A DNA stretch of 64,000 nucleotides. Source: Chloroflexota bacterium. Its GTDB lineage: Bacteria > Chloroflexota > Dehalococcoidia > Lucifugimonadales > Lucifugimonadaceae. Each line of letters starts with the position of its first letter. Position 1 is the first letter of the stretch. Where the stretch lies: contig JABMNO010000058.1 in the NCBI GenBank assembly GCA_013204555.1, positions 1 through 64,000 of the forward strand, read 5' to 3'. Made by a program: the position numbers and the translations under genes. Shown in pieces: positions 43,868 to 53,600 of this stretch. The notes beneath the pieces are model-generated. The model was not told the origin of the DNA. It saw nothing but the letters and a program-made list of their open reading frames with translations, and did no database searches.

Positions 43868-45556
43868 ATGGGGATGACGATCAGCGCGACCACACGATCG
43901 GTTACCGGGTACAAGCAGGAGTTGGCAGATCCTGCCGAGCACGATGACCAACGGCAGACAATCTGGAACTCGGGCACCGCCTGGCAACAGTACTGCGGCT
44001 ATCTTGACCTGAATGCGGAGTCCCGATCTCTAATCCAGAGTGAGCTGCTCAACGAGCAGGTCCATCTGGTCTCGCAAGGCAAGCTTGGTTCCATGTTGCT
44101 CCGAAACACCGAGCCAGCGTCTATCGAAGAATTTCGACGGATAGTGCCTCTCACTACGTACGCTGACTACACTGACGCACTGAACCCTGAGGACACTTCC
44201 CAGCTTCCGCCCGGCCAGTACACGTGGGCGCACACCACCGGGGCCAGAGCTGATTTCAAGTGGATCCCGTATACGAGGAGAGCGTTCGACCGTCTGCTGG
44301 ACAACGTAATGGGCGCGTTTATCCTCAGTGCTGCCAAAGAGCGGGGCGACGTCAACATCGGTCCCGGAACCACCGTGATGTACAACACTCCACCACGACC
44401 GTACCTTTCGGGGCTTGTCACATTTGGCATGCGAGAGAGATTTGGACTCAAAGGGGTGATTGAACCTGAAGATGCAGAGAAGATGGAGTTCAAGTCGAAA
44501 GTCAAATCAACTTTCGCAAAGGCCCTTGGCAAAAAAGTTGACTACATCATCTCTATGACAAGTGTTCTCGTTCGGGCAGGCGAGACGTTTGAAGGCGACT
44601 CGAAAAGCGAAACCCAGGCCACGACCGGTGAGTCCTCATCGGGCCGTTCGCTCAACGCCCGTGCCATTCGACGAATTATTACGGCCAAAGTAAAGAGCGC
44701 TGTTCTGCGCCGACCGATGAAGCCAAAAGACCTGTGGCCGGCGAGAGGCATCATTGGCTGGGGCGTGGATACGGCGGTATTCAAGGACCGTGTGCACTCT
44801 TACTGGGGCAAAAATCCGTTTGAGATGTATGCCTGCAGTGAGGGCGGCGTCATGGCCACGCAGTCTCACAAGGGCCGCGGCCTCATCTTTTCTCCCTACT
44901 CAGGCTTCTTTGAATTTATCCCTGAGGCGGAAACTTTCAGAGCCCGAAGCGATCGAAGCTACTCGCCAAAGACCGTACTGATTGAAGACGCTGTCCCCGG
45001 CGAGACCTACGAAGTGGTCGTAACAAGCTTCTACGGGATGCCATTCCTCCGATACCGTCTCGGGCATCTTGTGCGGTTCATGGAAGTTCCTGAGAGCGGG
45101 TTTGAGTTTGGCCCTGAATTTGAGTTCCTTGGCCGCGCTGACGATCGCATCGATGTGGGCGGGTTCACAAGGGTTGACGAGGCCACGATCTGGAAAGCAA
45201 TCAGGGATGCAGGTTTGAATCTCAAGGAATGGACGATGGCCCTTGAGCATGAGGATGACAGGCCGTTCATAAATCTTTATGCCGAGATGGCAGATGGCGC
45301 CACACCTGAAAGTATTCGATTGAGTCTGCACGAATCGTTGAAGGGAATTGATCCTTTCTACAGCGATCTTGAGTCCATGCTTGGGATACAGCCTCTACGT
45401 GTCTCAAAACTTGAGCCGGGAACCTTCAACCGTTTTTACGATGAGAAACGAGCAGATGGACGGGATCTGCATGAACTTCAGCCGCCTCGAACCAATCCGG
45501 GGGCACCCGTCATCGCAGATCTTCTGCGACTGTCGAGGCAGGAACTGACCGCATGA
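43868..45556 (+). CDS. GH3-family acyl-adenylate-forming enzyme
   Basis: A 562-residue protein resembling the GH3 auxin-responsive family. Seen: an HTTGARADFKWIP phosphate-binding-loop-like motif, YACSEGG (the Y-x-x-SE element of GH3), VLIEDAVPGETYEVVVTS, YRLGHLVRF and a LGRADDRIDVGGF hinge. GH3 enzymes activate a carboxylate with ATP and join it to an amino acid; bacterial members are known in some toxin and siderophore contexts but most are unassigned. The stop overlaps the start of the histidine kinase gene (ATGA), so the two are translationally coupled. That coupling to signalling is unusual. Substrate unknown; a cytoplasmic enzyme. Confidence 0.8.
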   Translation: MGMTISATTRSVTGYKQELADPAEHDDQRQTIWNSGTAWQQYCGYLDLNAESRSLIQSELLNEQVHLVSQGKLGSMLLRNTEPASIEEFRRIVPLTTYADYTDALNPEDTSQLPPGQYTWAHTTGARADFKWIPYTRRAFDRLLDNVMGAFILSAAKERGDVNIGPGTTVMYNTPPRPYLSGLVTFGMRERFGLKGVIEPEDAEKMEFKSKVKSTFAKALGKKVDYIISMTSVLVRAGETFEGDSKSETQATTGESSSGRSLNARAIRRIITAKVKSAVLRRPMKPKDLWPARGIIGWGVDTAVFKDRVHSYWGKNPFEMYACSEGGVMATQSHKGRGLIFSPYSGFFEFIPEAETFRARSDRSYSPKTVLIEDAVPGETYEVVVTSFYGMPFLRYRLGHLVRFMEVPESGFEFGPEFEFLGRADDRIDVGGFTRVDEATIWKAIRDAGLNLKEWTMALEHEDDRPFINLYAEMADGATPESIRLSLHESLKGIDPFYSDLESMLGIQPLRVSKLEPGTFNRFYDEKRADGRDLHELQPPRTNPGAPVIADLLRLSRQELTA

Positions 45557-47841
45557 ATGACATCTATGTTGCTCTACCGTTTGCACAGTTCCTGATATCA
45601 GCAGTACTGGTCATAGTCGTATTCCTGAGTGCTCCTCGAGCGTCGGTTAACAGGCTGTTCGCAGCGTTCCTGGTGGCGATAGCGTTCTGGGGTTTCGCGA
45701 TATTTGGACTAAGAGATGCATTCCCAGACGCGGGGCGCGGGTTAGTTTTTGAGAACATCGTGCTCGCCATCGTGCCATTTAGTAGTGTGTTCTTTTACCA
45801 TTTTGTGGTCCGATTCATCGGCGCGGGATACTCGTCCAAGTTGGTGGGATTCTTCTACACATTTGCGTCCGTCTCTGGTCTTTTCTCTCTGTTGGGGTGG
45901 TCGGCATCTGGATTGACCATGAAGTTCTACGGATTCGCCCCTGAGCTAGGTTGGGCGTTCCCCATCATGCTTGCGGCAGCATATCCACCAGTAGTTCTTG
46001 CTTTCATTCGCCTGACCTCAGCCCGTAAATTAACTGGTGACCACGGTCAGATAGCCGCTCTTTCACTGATGAGATGGGGAGTCATAGCATCAGTTATTGG
46101 CGGCACATCGGACTTCATCCCTTCATTAGGCGTTCAGATCTACCCGATGGGCGTGCTGGGCAATATCGCCTTCGGAGTCCTGACAACAGTTGCAGTGACC
46201 CGATACCAGATGATGGACCTCAGGTTGGTGCTGAGACGCGGGCTGGTACACGGTATCGTTAGCTCAGGAATGTTGGCGGTGTACGGTGTTGCGCTTCTGG
46301 CTGTCTGGCTCATAGTCAAACACTTTAGTGATACGGCCATGATCATGGCACTGATAGGTACCGTGCTAATTACCGGTCTGGCGGCTCAACCGCTGGTGCA
46401 GCGGCTACAGTCAGTAGTCGATAGGCTCTTTTTCCGAGAACGGCTCGACAGACTCGATACTATTTTCTCCCTCAGCGCCCAACTCAGAGACGCACGGGAT
46501 CTTACAGCGGTGCTCGAACGTTTGAGTGTCGGCGTTAGGGGAGCGGTCCAACCTGATTGGATCACGGTATTGCTCCCGAATCGCGATGGCGACCAGTTCA
46601 GAATGGCTCTGGATAGCCGCGGCGAAGTAGCAGATGTGACACTCCCACGGAACGGCGGGATAACTCGCTGGTTCGCGGCGAACAAGACACCCTTGAGCAC
46701 TGCTGTTCTTGAGACCGATCCAATGTTGCAGGCCCTGGTACATGAGGAGAAAGTCGCAATCTACTCAGTGAACTCAAACCTCATGGTGCCAATTGTTACG
46801 CAGGATGAAGTTACTGGAATAATCGCGCTGGGTCCCAAGATCGTCGATGGAGACTACAGCGCCGCCGATATCGATTTCATCACGGCAGTCGCCGACCACA
46901 GCGCAGTAGCGATTGAGAATGCTCGCCTCTACTCAGAGGAAGTTGAGCGGCGGGCGGAAGTCGAACGTCTTGACCTGATGAAATCTAACCTGCTGCGAAC
47001 CGTTTCTCATGAGTTGAAGTCACCAATTACCGCTATCAAGATTTCTACAGAACTGCTTGAAACCGTGCTGGAATCAGAGCCATCCGATTCGCATGCCGGC
47101 CGCATGATCCGTACCCTCAAGAATGGGACTGCGCGTCTGGAGCGGCTTACTCAGGAGGCACTGGACTACGCAACGATGCAAAGTGCGAACCTTGAGCTTC
47201 AACTTGAGAAAAGTGAGATCGAGAAAGTCGTTCGAGACGTCATTTCACTGGTGCCTGCGACGGAATCTCGAAATCAGACTCTAGACCTGAATCTTGACGC
47301 TGCGCTTGGATCCACTTCGATGGATGTCAGGCGCGTTGAGAGAATCCTTCTGAACCTTGTAACTAACGCCTCAAAGTACACCCCGGATGGCGGCAAAATC
47401 TCCATTTCGACCATTGCGCAAGCAGGCTGTCACGTCGTGCAGGTCACAGACAATGGAAAGGGCATCCCCGCCAGTGATCACGAAATGATTTTCTCGCCGT
47501 TCTTCCGCAGCCAGGTGCCTGACTCCTCCCCGGTTGCGGGCAGCGGTCTGGGATTGTCAATCGCGCGATTCCTTGCCGAGCAGCATGGCGGATCTCTCAC
47601 GGTTTCAAGCGTCGTAGGGAAGGGGAGTACATTCACTCTTGCTCTTCCGATCGAGGGTCCGGAAAGCACGACTGTTGAATTCGATGGTGTCATGGGCGCC
47701 GAGAAGCCTTCACGGAGGCCCGAGATCGATTCGGCACCGGTCAACAGAGACCAGATCGCCACGCACAAACCCGCAGGAAGTTCCGCTCAACCTCCAACGC
47801 TGCAACCTCAGTTCAGCGTGGGCAAAGTGGACCCGAGGTAG
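45553..47841 (+). CDS. Multi-TM sensor histidine kinase with GAF domain
   Basis: A 762-residue kinase. The first about 290 residues contain seven or eight membrane helices. A GAF-like domain spans about 300-460. HisKA is at about 475-545 with VSHELKSPITAIK (His486). HATPase_c follows: NLVTNASKYTPDGG (N-box), VTDNGKGIP, and GSGLGLSIARFLAEQHGG (G-box). A 60-residue low-complexity tail ends it. It is translationally coupled to the GH3 gene and linked to the OmpR-type regulator, its likely partner. The membrane part may sense a lipid-soluble or membrane state; ligand unknown. Confidence 0.9.
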   Translation: MNDIYVALPFAQFLISAVLVIVVFLSAPRASVNRLFAAFLVAIAFWGFAIFGLRDAFPDAGRGLVFENIVLAIVPFSSVFFYHFVVRFIGAGYSSKLVGFFYTFASVSGLFSLLGWSASGLTMKFYGFAPELGWAFPIMLAAAYPPVVLAFIRLTSARKLTGDHGQIAALSLMRWGVIASVIGGTSDFIPSLGVQIYPMGVLGNIAFGVLTTVAVTRYQMMDLRLVLRRGLVHGIVSSGMLAVYGVALLAVWLIVKHFSDTAMIMALIGTVLITGLAAQPLVQRLQSVVDRLFFRERLDRLDTIFSLSAQLRDARDLTAVLERLSVGVRGAVQPDWITVLLPNRDGDQFRMALDSRGEVADVTLPRNGGITRWFAANKTPLSTAVLETDPMLQALVHEEKVAIYSVNSNLMVPIVTQDEVTGIIALGPKIVDGDYSAADIDFITAVADHSAVAIENARLYSEEVERRAEVERLDLMKSNLLRTVSHELKSPITAIKISTELLETVLESEPSDSHAGRMIRTLKNGTARLERLTQEALDYATMQSANLELQLEKSEIEKVVRDVISLVPATESRNQTLDLNLDAALGSTSMDVRRVERILLNLVTNASKYTPDGGKISISTIAQAGCHVVQVTDNGKGIPASDHEMIFSPFFRSQVPDSSPVAGSGLGLSIARFLAEQHGGSLTVSSVVGKGSTFTLALPIEGPESTTVEFDGVMGAEKPSRRPEIDSAPVNRDQIATHKPAGSSAQPPTLQPQFSVGKVDPR

Positions 47842-47910
47842 GTTGCCTATCTTCCCTGTTGGCTCGGGCCGCCTGTAGATCTGGCGTCAGCCCGATGTCA
47901 TCCTTGTCAC

Positions 47911-48516
47911 ATGTCTGATAGCGAACATATGTCGCCATTGTTTGGCGAACACAGATGTGTGATTGAAGTCGCTAACATGATCCCGCTCTGGCATTCAGAT
48001 GAGATTCAGGCTGCGATAGTTGAACTGGCGACTGGCATCGATGAGGAACTAAAGCATCACTCCAGGGTGGCCGTTGTGCCGTTGATGACCGGAGCGATGA
48101 TGTTCACCGCAGACGTTTGCTCGGCTCTTGAAGTGCTATCTCCAGGCAAGTGGGAAATTAATCCAATTATCTCTTCTGCCTATGGAAATTCGTTCGAAGT
48201 CGGTGACGTAGAACTGGTGGTTGCCGCTGGATTGCAAGAACGACTCGATCGCTGCTCAGCCATCATTATCTTCGATGATTTGTCGGATACCGGAGCGAGT
48301 CTTTCGGCAGTCAGGAAGTTTCTGGGGGGATTTACAGACTATCCCATCAAACTTGGTGTGCTCGTGAACAAAACCCAGGCTCGCCGCCGAGACGTCCAGA
48401 TCGACTTCCAATGTTTCAACTACGACGGCGGCGATTGGCTTGTCGGGTACGGCATGGACCTCAAGGGTGCATTTCGTGGCGCTCGCTGTATCGGCGCGGT
48501 TTCGTCGGAGATGTAA
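47911..48516 (+). CDS. Phosphoribosyltransferase (hypoxanthine PRT-like)
   Basis: A 201-residue type-I PRTase. The PRPP loop is IIIFDDLSDTGASLS at about residues 116-130. VAVVPLMTGAMMF corresponds to the PPi loop, and the C-terminal GDWLVGYGMDLKG matches the hood/aspartate region of HGPRT. It would convert a purine base and PRPP to a nucleotide, a purine-salvage enzyme. Length is typical. It is a single gene 69 bp after the kinase and convergent with uppP. Confidence 0.8.
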   Translation: MSDSEHMSPLFGEHRCVIEVANMIPLWHSDEIQAAIVELATGIDEELKHHSRVAVVPLMTGAMMFTADVCSALEVLSPGKWEINPIISSAYGNSFEVGDVELVVAAGLQERLDRCSAIIIFDDLSDTGASLSAVRKFLGGFTDYPIKLGVLVNKTQARRRDVQIDFQCFNYDGGDWLVGYGMDLKGAFRGARCIGAVSSEM

Positions 48517-48538
48517 TCAGACTCGATATGAGCGCAGT

Positions 48539-49372
48539 TCAGACGCCAGCGGCTCTTGCAATCAGGACAGCGACTCCGGCCAATGCCGTGTACGCGATGA
48601 ATGGCTTCAGTGATGCCGTTCTCAACAGGCGAAGGAATCCCGCTATTGCCAGGTAGCCAGTAGCGAAAGAAATTGCAGCCGCCAGGGCGATCTGGCCCCA
48701 ATCGGCTCCATCAATAACGCCTTCGCTCAGAGCATCGATCACTACGAAGAGTCCAGACCCGCCAAGCGCTGGCACCGCCAGAAGAAACGAGAATCGAGCC
48801 GACGATGCTCGATCGAGATTTAATGCCATACCCGCTGCGATAGTAGTGCCAGCGCGAGAAATTCCGGGAACAACGGCGATGGCCTGAGCAAGCCCGATGA
48901 TGACGCTGTCCTTGACGCCGGTTGATGAGATCGCACGGCTCCGGTTGCCTGCATATTCGGCGACGATAAGCATGGCGGATGTAGCAAGAAGAAACGCTCC
49001 AACCGCCTCCGGGGTCCGAAGATTCTCCTCCAGTGTGCTCTTGAGCAACAGACCGAATATGGCAAGTGGTACGCTGGCCAACACGAGCAATCCAAGCAGC
49101 CTGCGTGCGGGAATTGACGGTCCATCTGACCCCTCGCTGAGGGGCACAACTCCGCCCATGAGACAGCCTCTTACGAGTGATATCCACGTCGCTCGGAAAT
49201 AGATGAGAACAGCGCCAAGAGTTCCAAGGTGAACGGCGCCGTCGAACACTATTCCCTGGTCTGGCCAATCAAAAAGCCACGAACCGAGTATTAGATGACC
49301 CGAACTGCTGATGGGAAGGAATTCAGTAGCACCCTGAATTATGGCGAGCACAATAGCCTGGATTGTGCTCAC
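48539..49372 (-). CDS. uppP: Undecaprenyl-diphosphatase
   Basis: A 277-residue membrane protein (BacA/UppP). Both family motifs are present: EFLPISSSGHLIL near the N-terminus and the GISRAGTTI active-site loop in the middle. Seven to eight helices follow the family pattern. It dephosphorylates undecaprenyl diphosphate to recycle the lipid carrier for cell-wall synthesis, and gives bacitracin tolerance. It starts at GTG 49372. Independent gene, convergent with the phosphoribosyltransferase. Confidence 0.95.
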   Translation of the reverse strand: MSTIQAIVLAIIQGATEFLPISSSGHLILGSWLFDWPDQGIVFDGAVHLGTLGAVLIYFRATWISLVRGCLMGGVVPLSEGSDGPSIPARRLLGLLVLASVPLAIFGLLLKSTLEENLRTPEAVGAFLLATSAMLIVAEYAGNRSRAISSTGVKDSVIIGLAQAIAVVPGISRAGTTIAAGMALNLDRASSARFSFLLAVPALGGSGLFVVIDALSEGVIDGADWGQIALAAAISFATGYLAIAGFLRLLRTASLKPFIAYTALAGVAVLIARAAGV

Positions 49373-49574
49373 TAAGCGTTGATTCCATTTGGGCTGGATG
49401 TGTAGTGCGATGGCATCGGTACATTTTCAACTTTCGGTGAGTCCGTTGTCAGGCGATAATCTAACCGACCATCGGCAAAGTCACGCATCATCAATGGCCT
49501 CTGCTGCGTCCATTCCCACCGATGTCTCATCTGAACGTAGGCATTCCGCCAGTCTTTACAGGAGTCGATAGAAC

Positions 49575-50255
49575 ATCTCAACACCGCGCCTGACTCGTCC
49601 GATAAGTATTCTCGCCCTGACTCTGCTGTTTGCCGTCTTAGTTGCGGCTATCGCATGTTCGGGCAATGATGAACAATCTGGCCCCCCGCTGATTACCGCG
49701 CCAACCATCGCACCGGAACAGCTACATCTTGTAGAAGTGGGTGAGGTGGACTACCGCGGTTGCCGTGGGTTCGTCGAATTGGGCGATGTGGCCCGTGCTG
49801 CGGGCGCTCAAGTCGTTCTCCGGGAGGATCCAAACAGGTTCAATCTGGGAGTTCCGGGAGACGCAGATATTCTGGGCATTCTGGCGGTCTGCGTGCTTGA
49901 GTTCCGGTCTTCAGGAGGGGATGGCGATCCAGGTACGACAGTTACGCTGCGCTCAACCGCATTCCTATCGGACGAAGCAGCAATCTCCCAGTTCGGAAAA
50001 TTGCAGGCAAGTGCAAACACCATCGTGTTGAATCTGGCGCCAAACGCTACTCTGGAGTCGGATAGTCTTGGCCCTGATTCATATCTACTCATCGCCAACG
50101 ATGATCGTCTGGGTGCTATCGCTGCATCCCGTGTGGCAAATACGGTGACGCAGCTTTCAACAACGGTGGCCGAGGATAGATCAGTGCTTCTAGACGCGGC
50201 CAGCCTCCTTGATCTGGCGAGATTCGTCAGGGCGAATCTTGCTGCCGATGGTTAG
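49575..50255 (+). CDS. Lipoprotein of unknown function with non-standard start
   Basis: A lipoprotein signal LTRPISILALTLLFAVLVAA then AC is encoded upstream of the first usual start at 49737, after an in-frame TAG at 49569. No ATG, GTG or TTG precedes the signal in this frame. An AGGAG at 49560-49564 sits ten bases before ATC 49575; CTG 49590 also fits the start of the signal. Without this segment the protein would lack any targeting signal, so the extension is probably real. The mature part, about 200 residues, has no motif I recognise; two Cys may pair. A sequencing error at the start codon is an alternative. Confidence 0.6.
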   Translation: MSTPRLTRPISILALTLLFAVLVAAIACSGNDEQSGPPLITAPTIAPEQLHLVEVGEVDYRGCRGFVELGDVARAAGAQVVLREDPNRFNLGVPGDADILGILAVCVLEFRSSGGDGDPGTTVTLRSTAFLSDEAAISQFGKLQASANTIVLNLAPNATLESDSLGPDSYLLIANDDRLGAIAASRVANTVTQLSTTVAEDRSVLLDAASLLDLARFVRANLAADG

Positions 50256-50336
50256 GGAGTGGGCGACGGCGTACGCGCACGTCGTGGTCTGCTACGCTGA
50301 CGTCAAATAGAGCAAGTATTTCAGAGTGAGGACGTA

Positions 50337-50651
50337 ATGACTGAGCCGGTAATTCGCAACTTCGAAGGTGCTTCAAACCCCTTGCTGGGTCCGGGTGACG
50401 GTGTCTCCAGTTACGTGATGCTATATGTGCGGCATGAGCCCGGCAGCTCCAGCCCGGATCATGTTCATCCCTGGGAGCATCAGGCGTTTATTACTGAAGG
50501 TGCGGGCATCTTGACGTGTGATGGTGTGAAGTACCCGGTCAAAGCGGGCGATGCTGTACTGGTTCCCGGTGGAGTGCCTCACCAGTTCACTAACACTGGT
50601 GAAGTGATGATGAGCCGAGTTACGGTCAATCCAGTGGAGTCAGTCAAGTAA
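50337..50651 (+). CDS. Small cupin-domain protein
   Basis: A 104-residue single cupin_2 domain. The metal motifs are HVHPWEHQAFITEG (His-x-His and Glu) and PGGVPHQFTN (His). Such small cupins bind a divalent metal and act as enzymes, isomerases or sensors; nothing here fixes the function. A GAGTGAGGA ribosome-binding site precedes ATG 50337. It lies 81 bp after the lipoprotein gene on the same strand, and converges on the FtsX permease gene. Confidence 0.9.
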   Translation: MTEPVIRNFEGASNPLLGPGDGVSSYVMLYVRHEPGSSSPDHVHPWEHQAFITEGAGILTCDGVKYPVKAGDAVLVPGGVPHQFTNTGEVMMSRVTVNPVESVK

Positions 50652-50665
50652 GCCGGAGTAGCCGC

Positions 50666-53600
50666 TCAGTCTCCCAGTCTCATGGCGGAGTGGATGGACA
50701 TTCGGTACACAGCCAGTGAAATCGCCGCTATTACTGCTGCCAGTACGATACCCAGAACGCCGAATGCCAGGGCGAAGTTACCCCAGTCGATGATGAGGAT
50801 CATTGGCGGCGTCACTTCAATGCCCTCGCCTGAATTCGCCAGATAAGGCATGATCGTTGAGCCGAGTCTTGCTCCGGCAAATGCGCCAACCAGCACTGCG
50901 ATGCCGATCACGACGGCGTGTTCAAGGACAACCATGCCGACTAGCTGCCTCATAGACAGTCCCACCGTTCTCAGCAGGGCGAAATCGCGTGCTCTTGAAT
51001 TGAATGTCACCTGCGAATGGACCAGGAATCCAACTGCACTAACGGCGAGAACGGTGAAGAACGAAACGCCAAGTAGCGCGCTCCATCCAGCCGAGAGAAG
51101 AGGGTCGATGGCAACACCTTCCAGTTTCGGAGCACGATCGTTGGGCACGTAGAACTGGAGAGGGAGATCCTCTGCCAGCTCATCGGAAGAGGCAGTCGAA
51201 GAAATCCAAATCTCGTTCGGTGACACTTCGGTAGAAACCTGGGAGACGTTGGCCCTCCAAAGGGCATCGCTTAGGTCGGCGATCAAGAATGGGCGAATTT
51301 CAGGATCAAGTGTTGGGAACAGGTCTATCGAATCAATGATTCGTACGTCGATGGGGACTCTGCCGAATGACACAGTGGTTCGGTCGCCAATCTCCATCTC
51401 GTACGCTTCCAGGAAATTATCGCTGACTAGCACCGGTGCTGGCTCAGGTGATGGCCCAAACGCGATCCCTCGAAACTCGGCTGATGTGACCCTGGTGTAG
51501 GCGAATCTGGCAATGCCTTCGACCGATTGTCCGTCCTCCAATACCGTTGAGAAAACGTCCCCACTGGATGATGGAGAAACGCGCAAGACGTGCCAGTCTA
51601 GCGTGTTATCGAATGACTCGATAACCGTTATTTCGCCATTCGAATTTACCGCGGATATGCCGTCGAAATCGACCGCAGCCGGGTCCAGAGAGCCTCCGAA
51701 ACGGAATCTTGAAGATCTTGCAATTCCGATTGAAAGTAACTCGACCGGGTGAGACGGCTGGAATACGCCTTCGAAGTCTCCTGACGTGCCCACAACCGGA
51801 CTGGTCAACTCGCACCACTCTCCGGCGCCTCTGTCGCATACTCGACCTTCGAATGACCGAATCAATTGAGGGCCATCGCCGCCGAGTTGTTGCCCCGCAA
51901 AGATGCCAGCATCGATCGTGAAATATCTATCGTTGGCATCTCGCGCTCTTATGGTGATCAACGTGATGCCACTGGGTATCCGCGATGGTCTGAGGCGCAC
52001 GATTAGCGATTGTGTGTCTGTAGGGATCAATAGGCCGGGGAATCGTCCGCCGGATATTGCCGAGAGCAGGCTGCCATCAGTTTTTACGTCGAAATCGTCT
52101 CTCAGCCAGGCCACTCTTGAGATGTCTTCTGCATCCACCGCCAGAAACCCGAATTCATTTGTGCGCTGAACATCCAGAACCGCGGCGATGCTGCGAAACG
52201 CCAGGGCCGCTCCATCGACCTCCTCAATTGCGCTGGCCGTGGTCAGTATCGATGTGGAGGGACCGCCAACGATCGGTCGGAGGTTAGTCAGGCGTACATC
52301 AGCGCCGGTATCGTAGAGAATCCGCTCCTCGAAGCTCCGCTCGAGCGTAGAACTAAAGCTCGAAGCGAACACGCCGAGTCCCGCCGTCAGCATGACCAGC
52401 AGGGAAAAGCGTGCGTGATGGGCCGGGTTACGCGCCATCTCCCATAGCCCTAGAACAAGCGCTGACGGAGTAAACGAACTCACCCGCGGCGATGAGATCA
52501 ATCGTGCCAGCAACCCCATTGAAAGTGGAAACAGCCTGACAACGACAACCGCAACCGCCAACATGACGAGCGCTGGGACGGCGAGGATCAGTTCGTCAAC
52601 CTTGTCCTCCCCGAACAGGTCATTCGCGACAAACGACCCCTTGCTGGAGAGCTGCCAGAAAAGATAGACCACGATTCCCAGGAAGACGAGGTCCAGATAG
52701 TACCTCTGGATCAGATTCACTGCAGGTGGTCTCGCAAGTGATTTCAGATAGTTCACGAGACCTGATTTTGATGCCTTCAGCGCGGGAATGAATAGCGCTA
52801 GAAGGATGAGGACGCCGCCAATAGCGGCCATCTGGAACGTAGCAGCCGTCAGACGGACCGGCAATGGATCACCGCCATTTAGCTCGCTGAACCACGGGAT
52901 TACGCCAATCACTGACACCGCCCCCAGCGCGATAAATGGTGCAGAAATCGCCGCCACCACGCTGAGTGCCGCCGTTTCGATGACATATACGACTAAAACC
53001 TGGAGGGAGGTAGCGCCTCGGCTAGTCAGCAGCCCGATCTCCGTTGATTGGGCCTCCACAAGTAGCAGTCCCAGCACTGAGACGTAATACAGCACGACGA
53101 TGACTACGAGAATCATTACAACGGTCATGGGAACAGTGTTGATGCCCACGCTCCGCGTTACCTCGCCAATGAGCTTCGGCAATTCGGTGGTCTGGGAGTA
53201 GTTATCGAGCCGTGAAGAGAGCGAACGATCCGTCGCGTCCAGGCGACTCACGAGGTCACGACCGTCTGATGGAGTCAGGACTTCGAATTCCAGGTTGTAC
53301 AGCCAGGCAAAGCGTCCACGCATGCGGGTGAGCACTGTGCCAGACAGTTCAATGAACGCATCTTCATTCAGCAGCAGTCCAACTGTTTGCCGTGAGATCG
53401 ACTGGTCCTGTAAACCTTCGTCATACAGCCGCCAGAAATCTGAATCTGGTTCAGTCCGCTCATAGACGCCTGAGATCCGCAGCGATATCGACGCGCGCGC
53501 AGACTGCCAGCCCGGATATAAGAGAAACGTATCGCCCACACCTAGCTCAAGGTGACTGGCTTCCCTTTTTGAGATGATGACAGAAACGATTTCATCGTCG

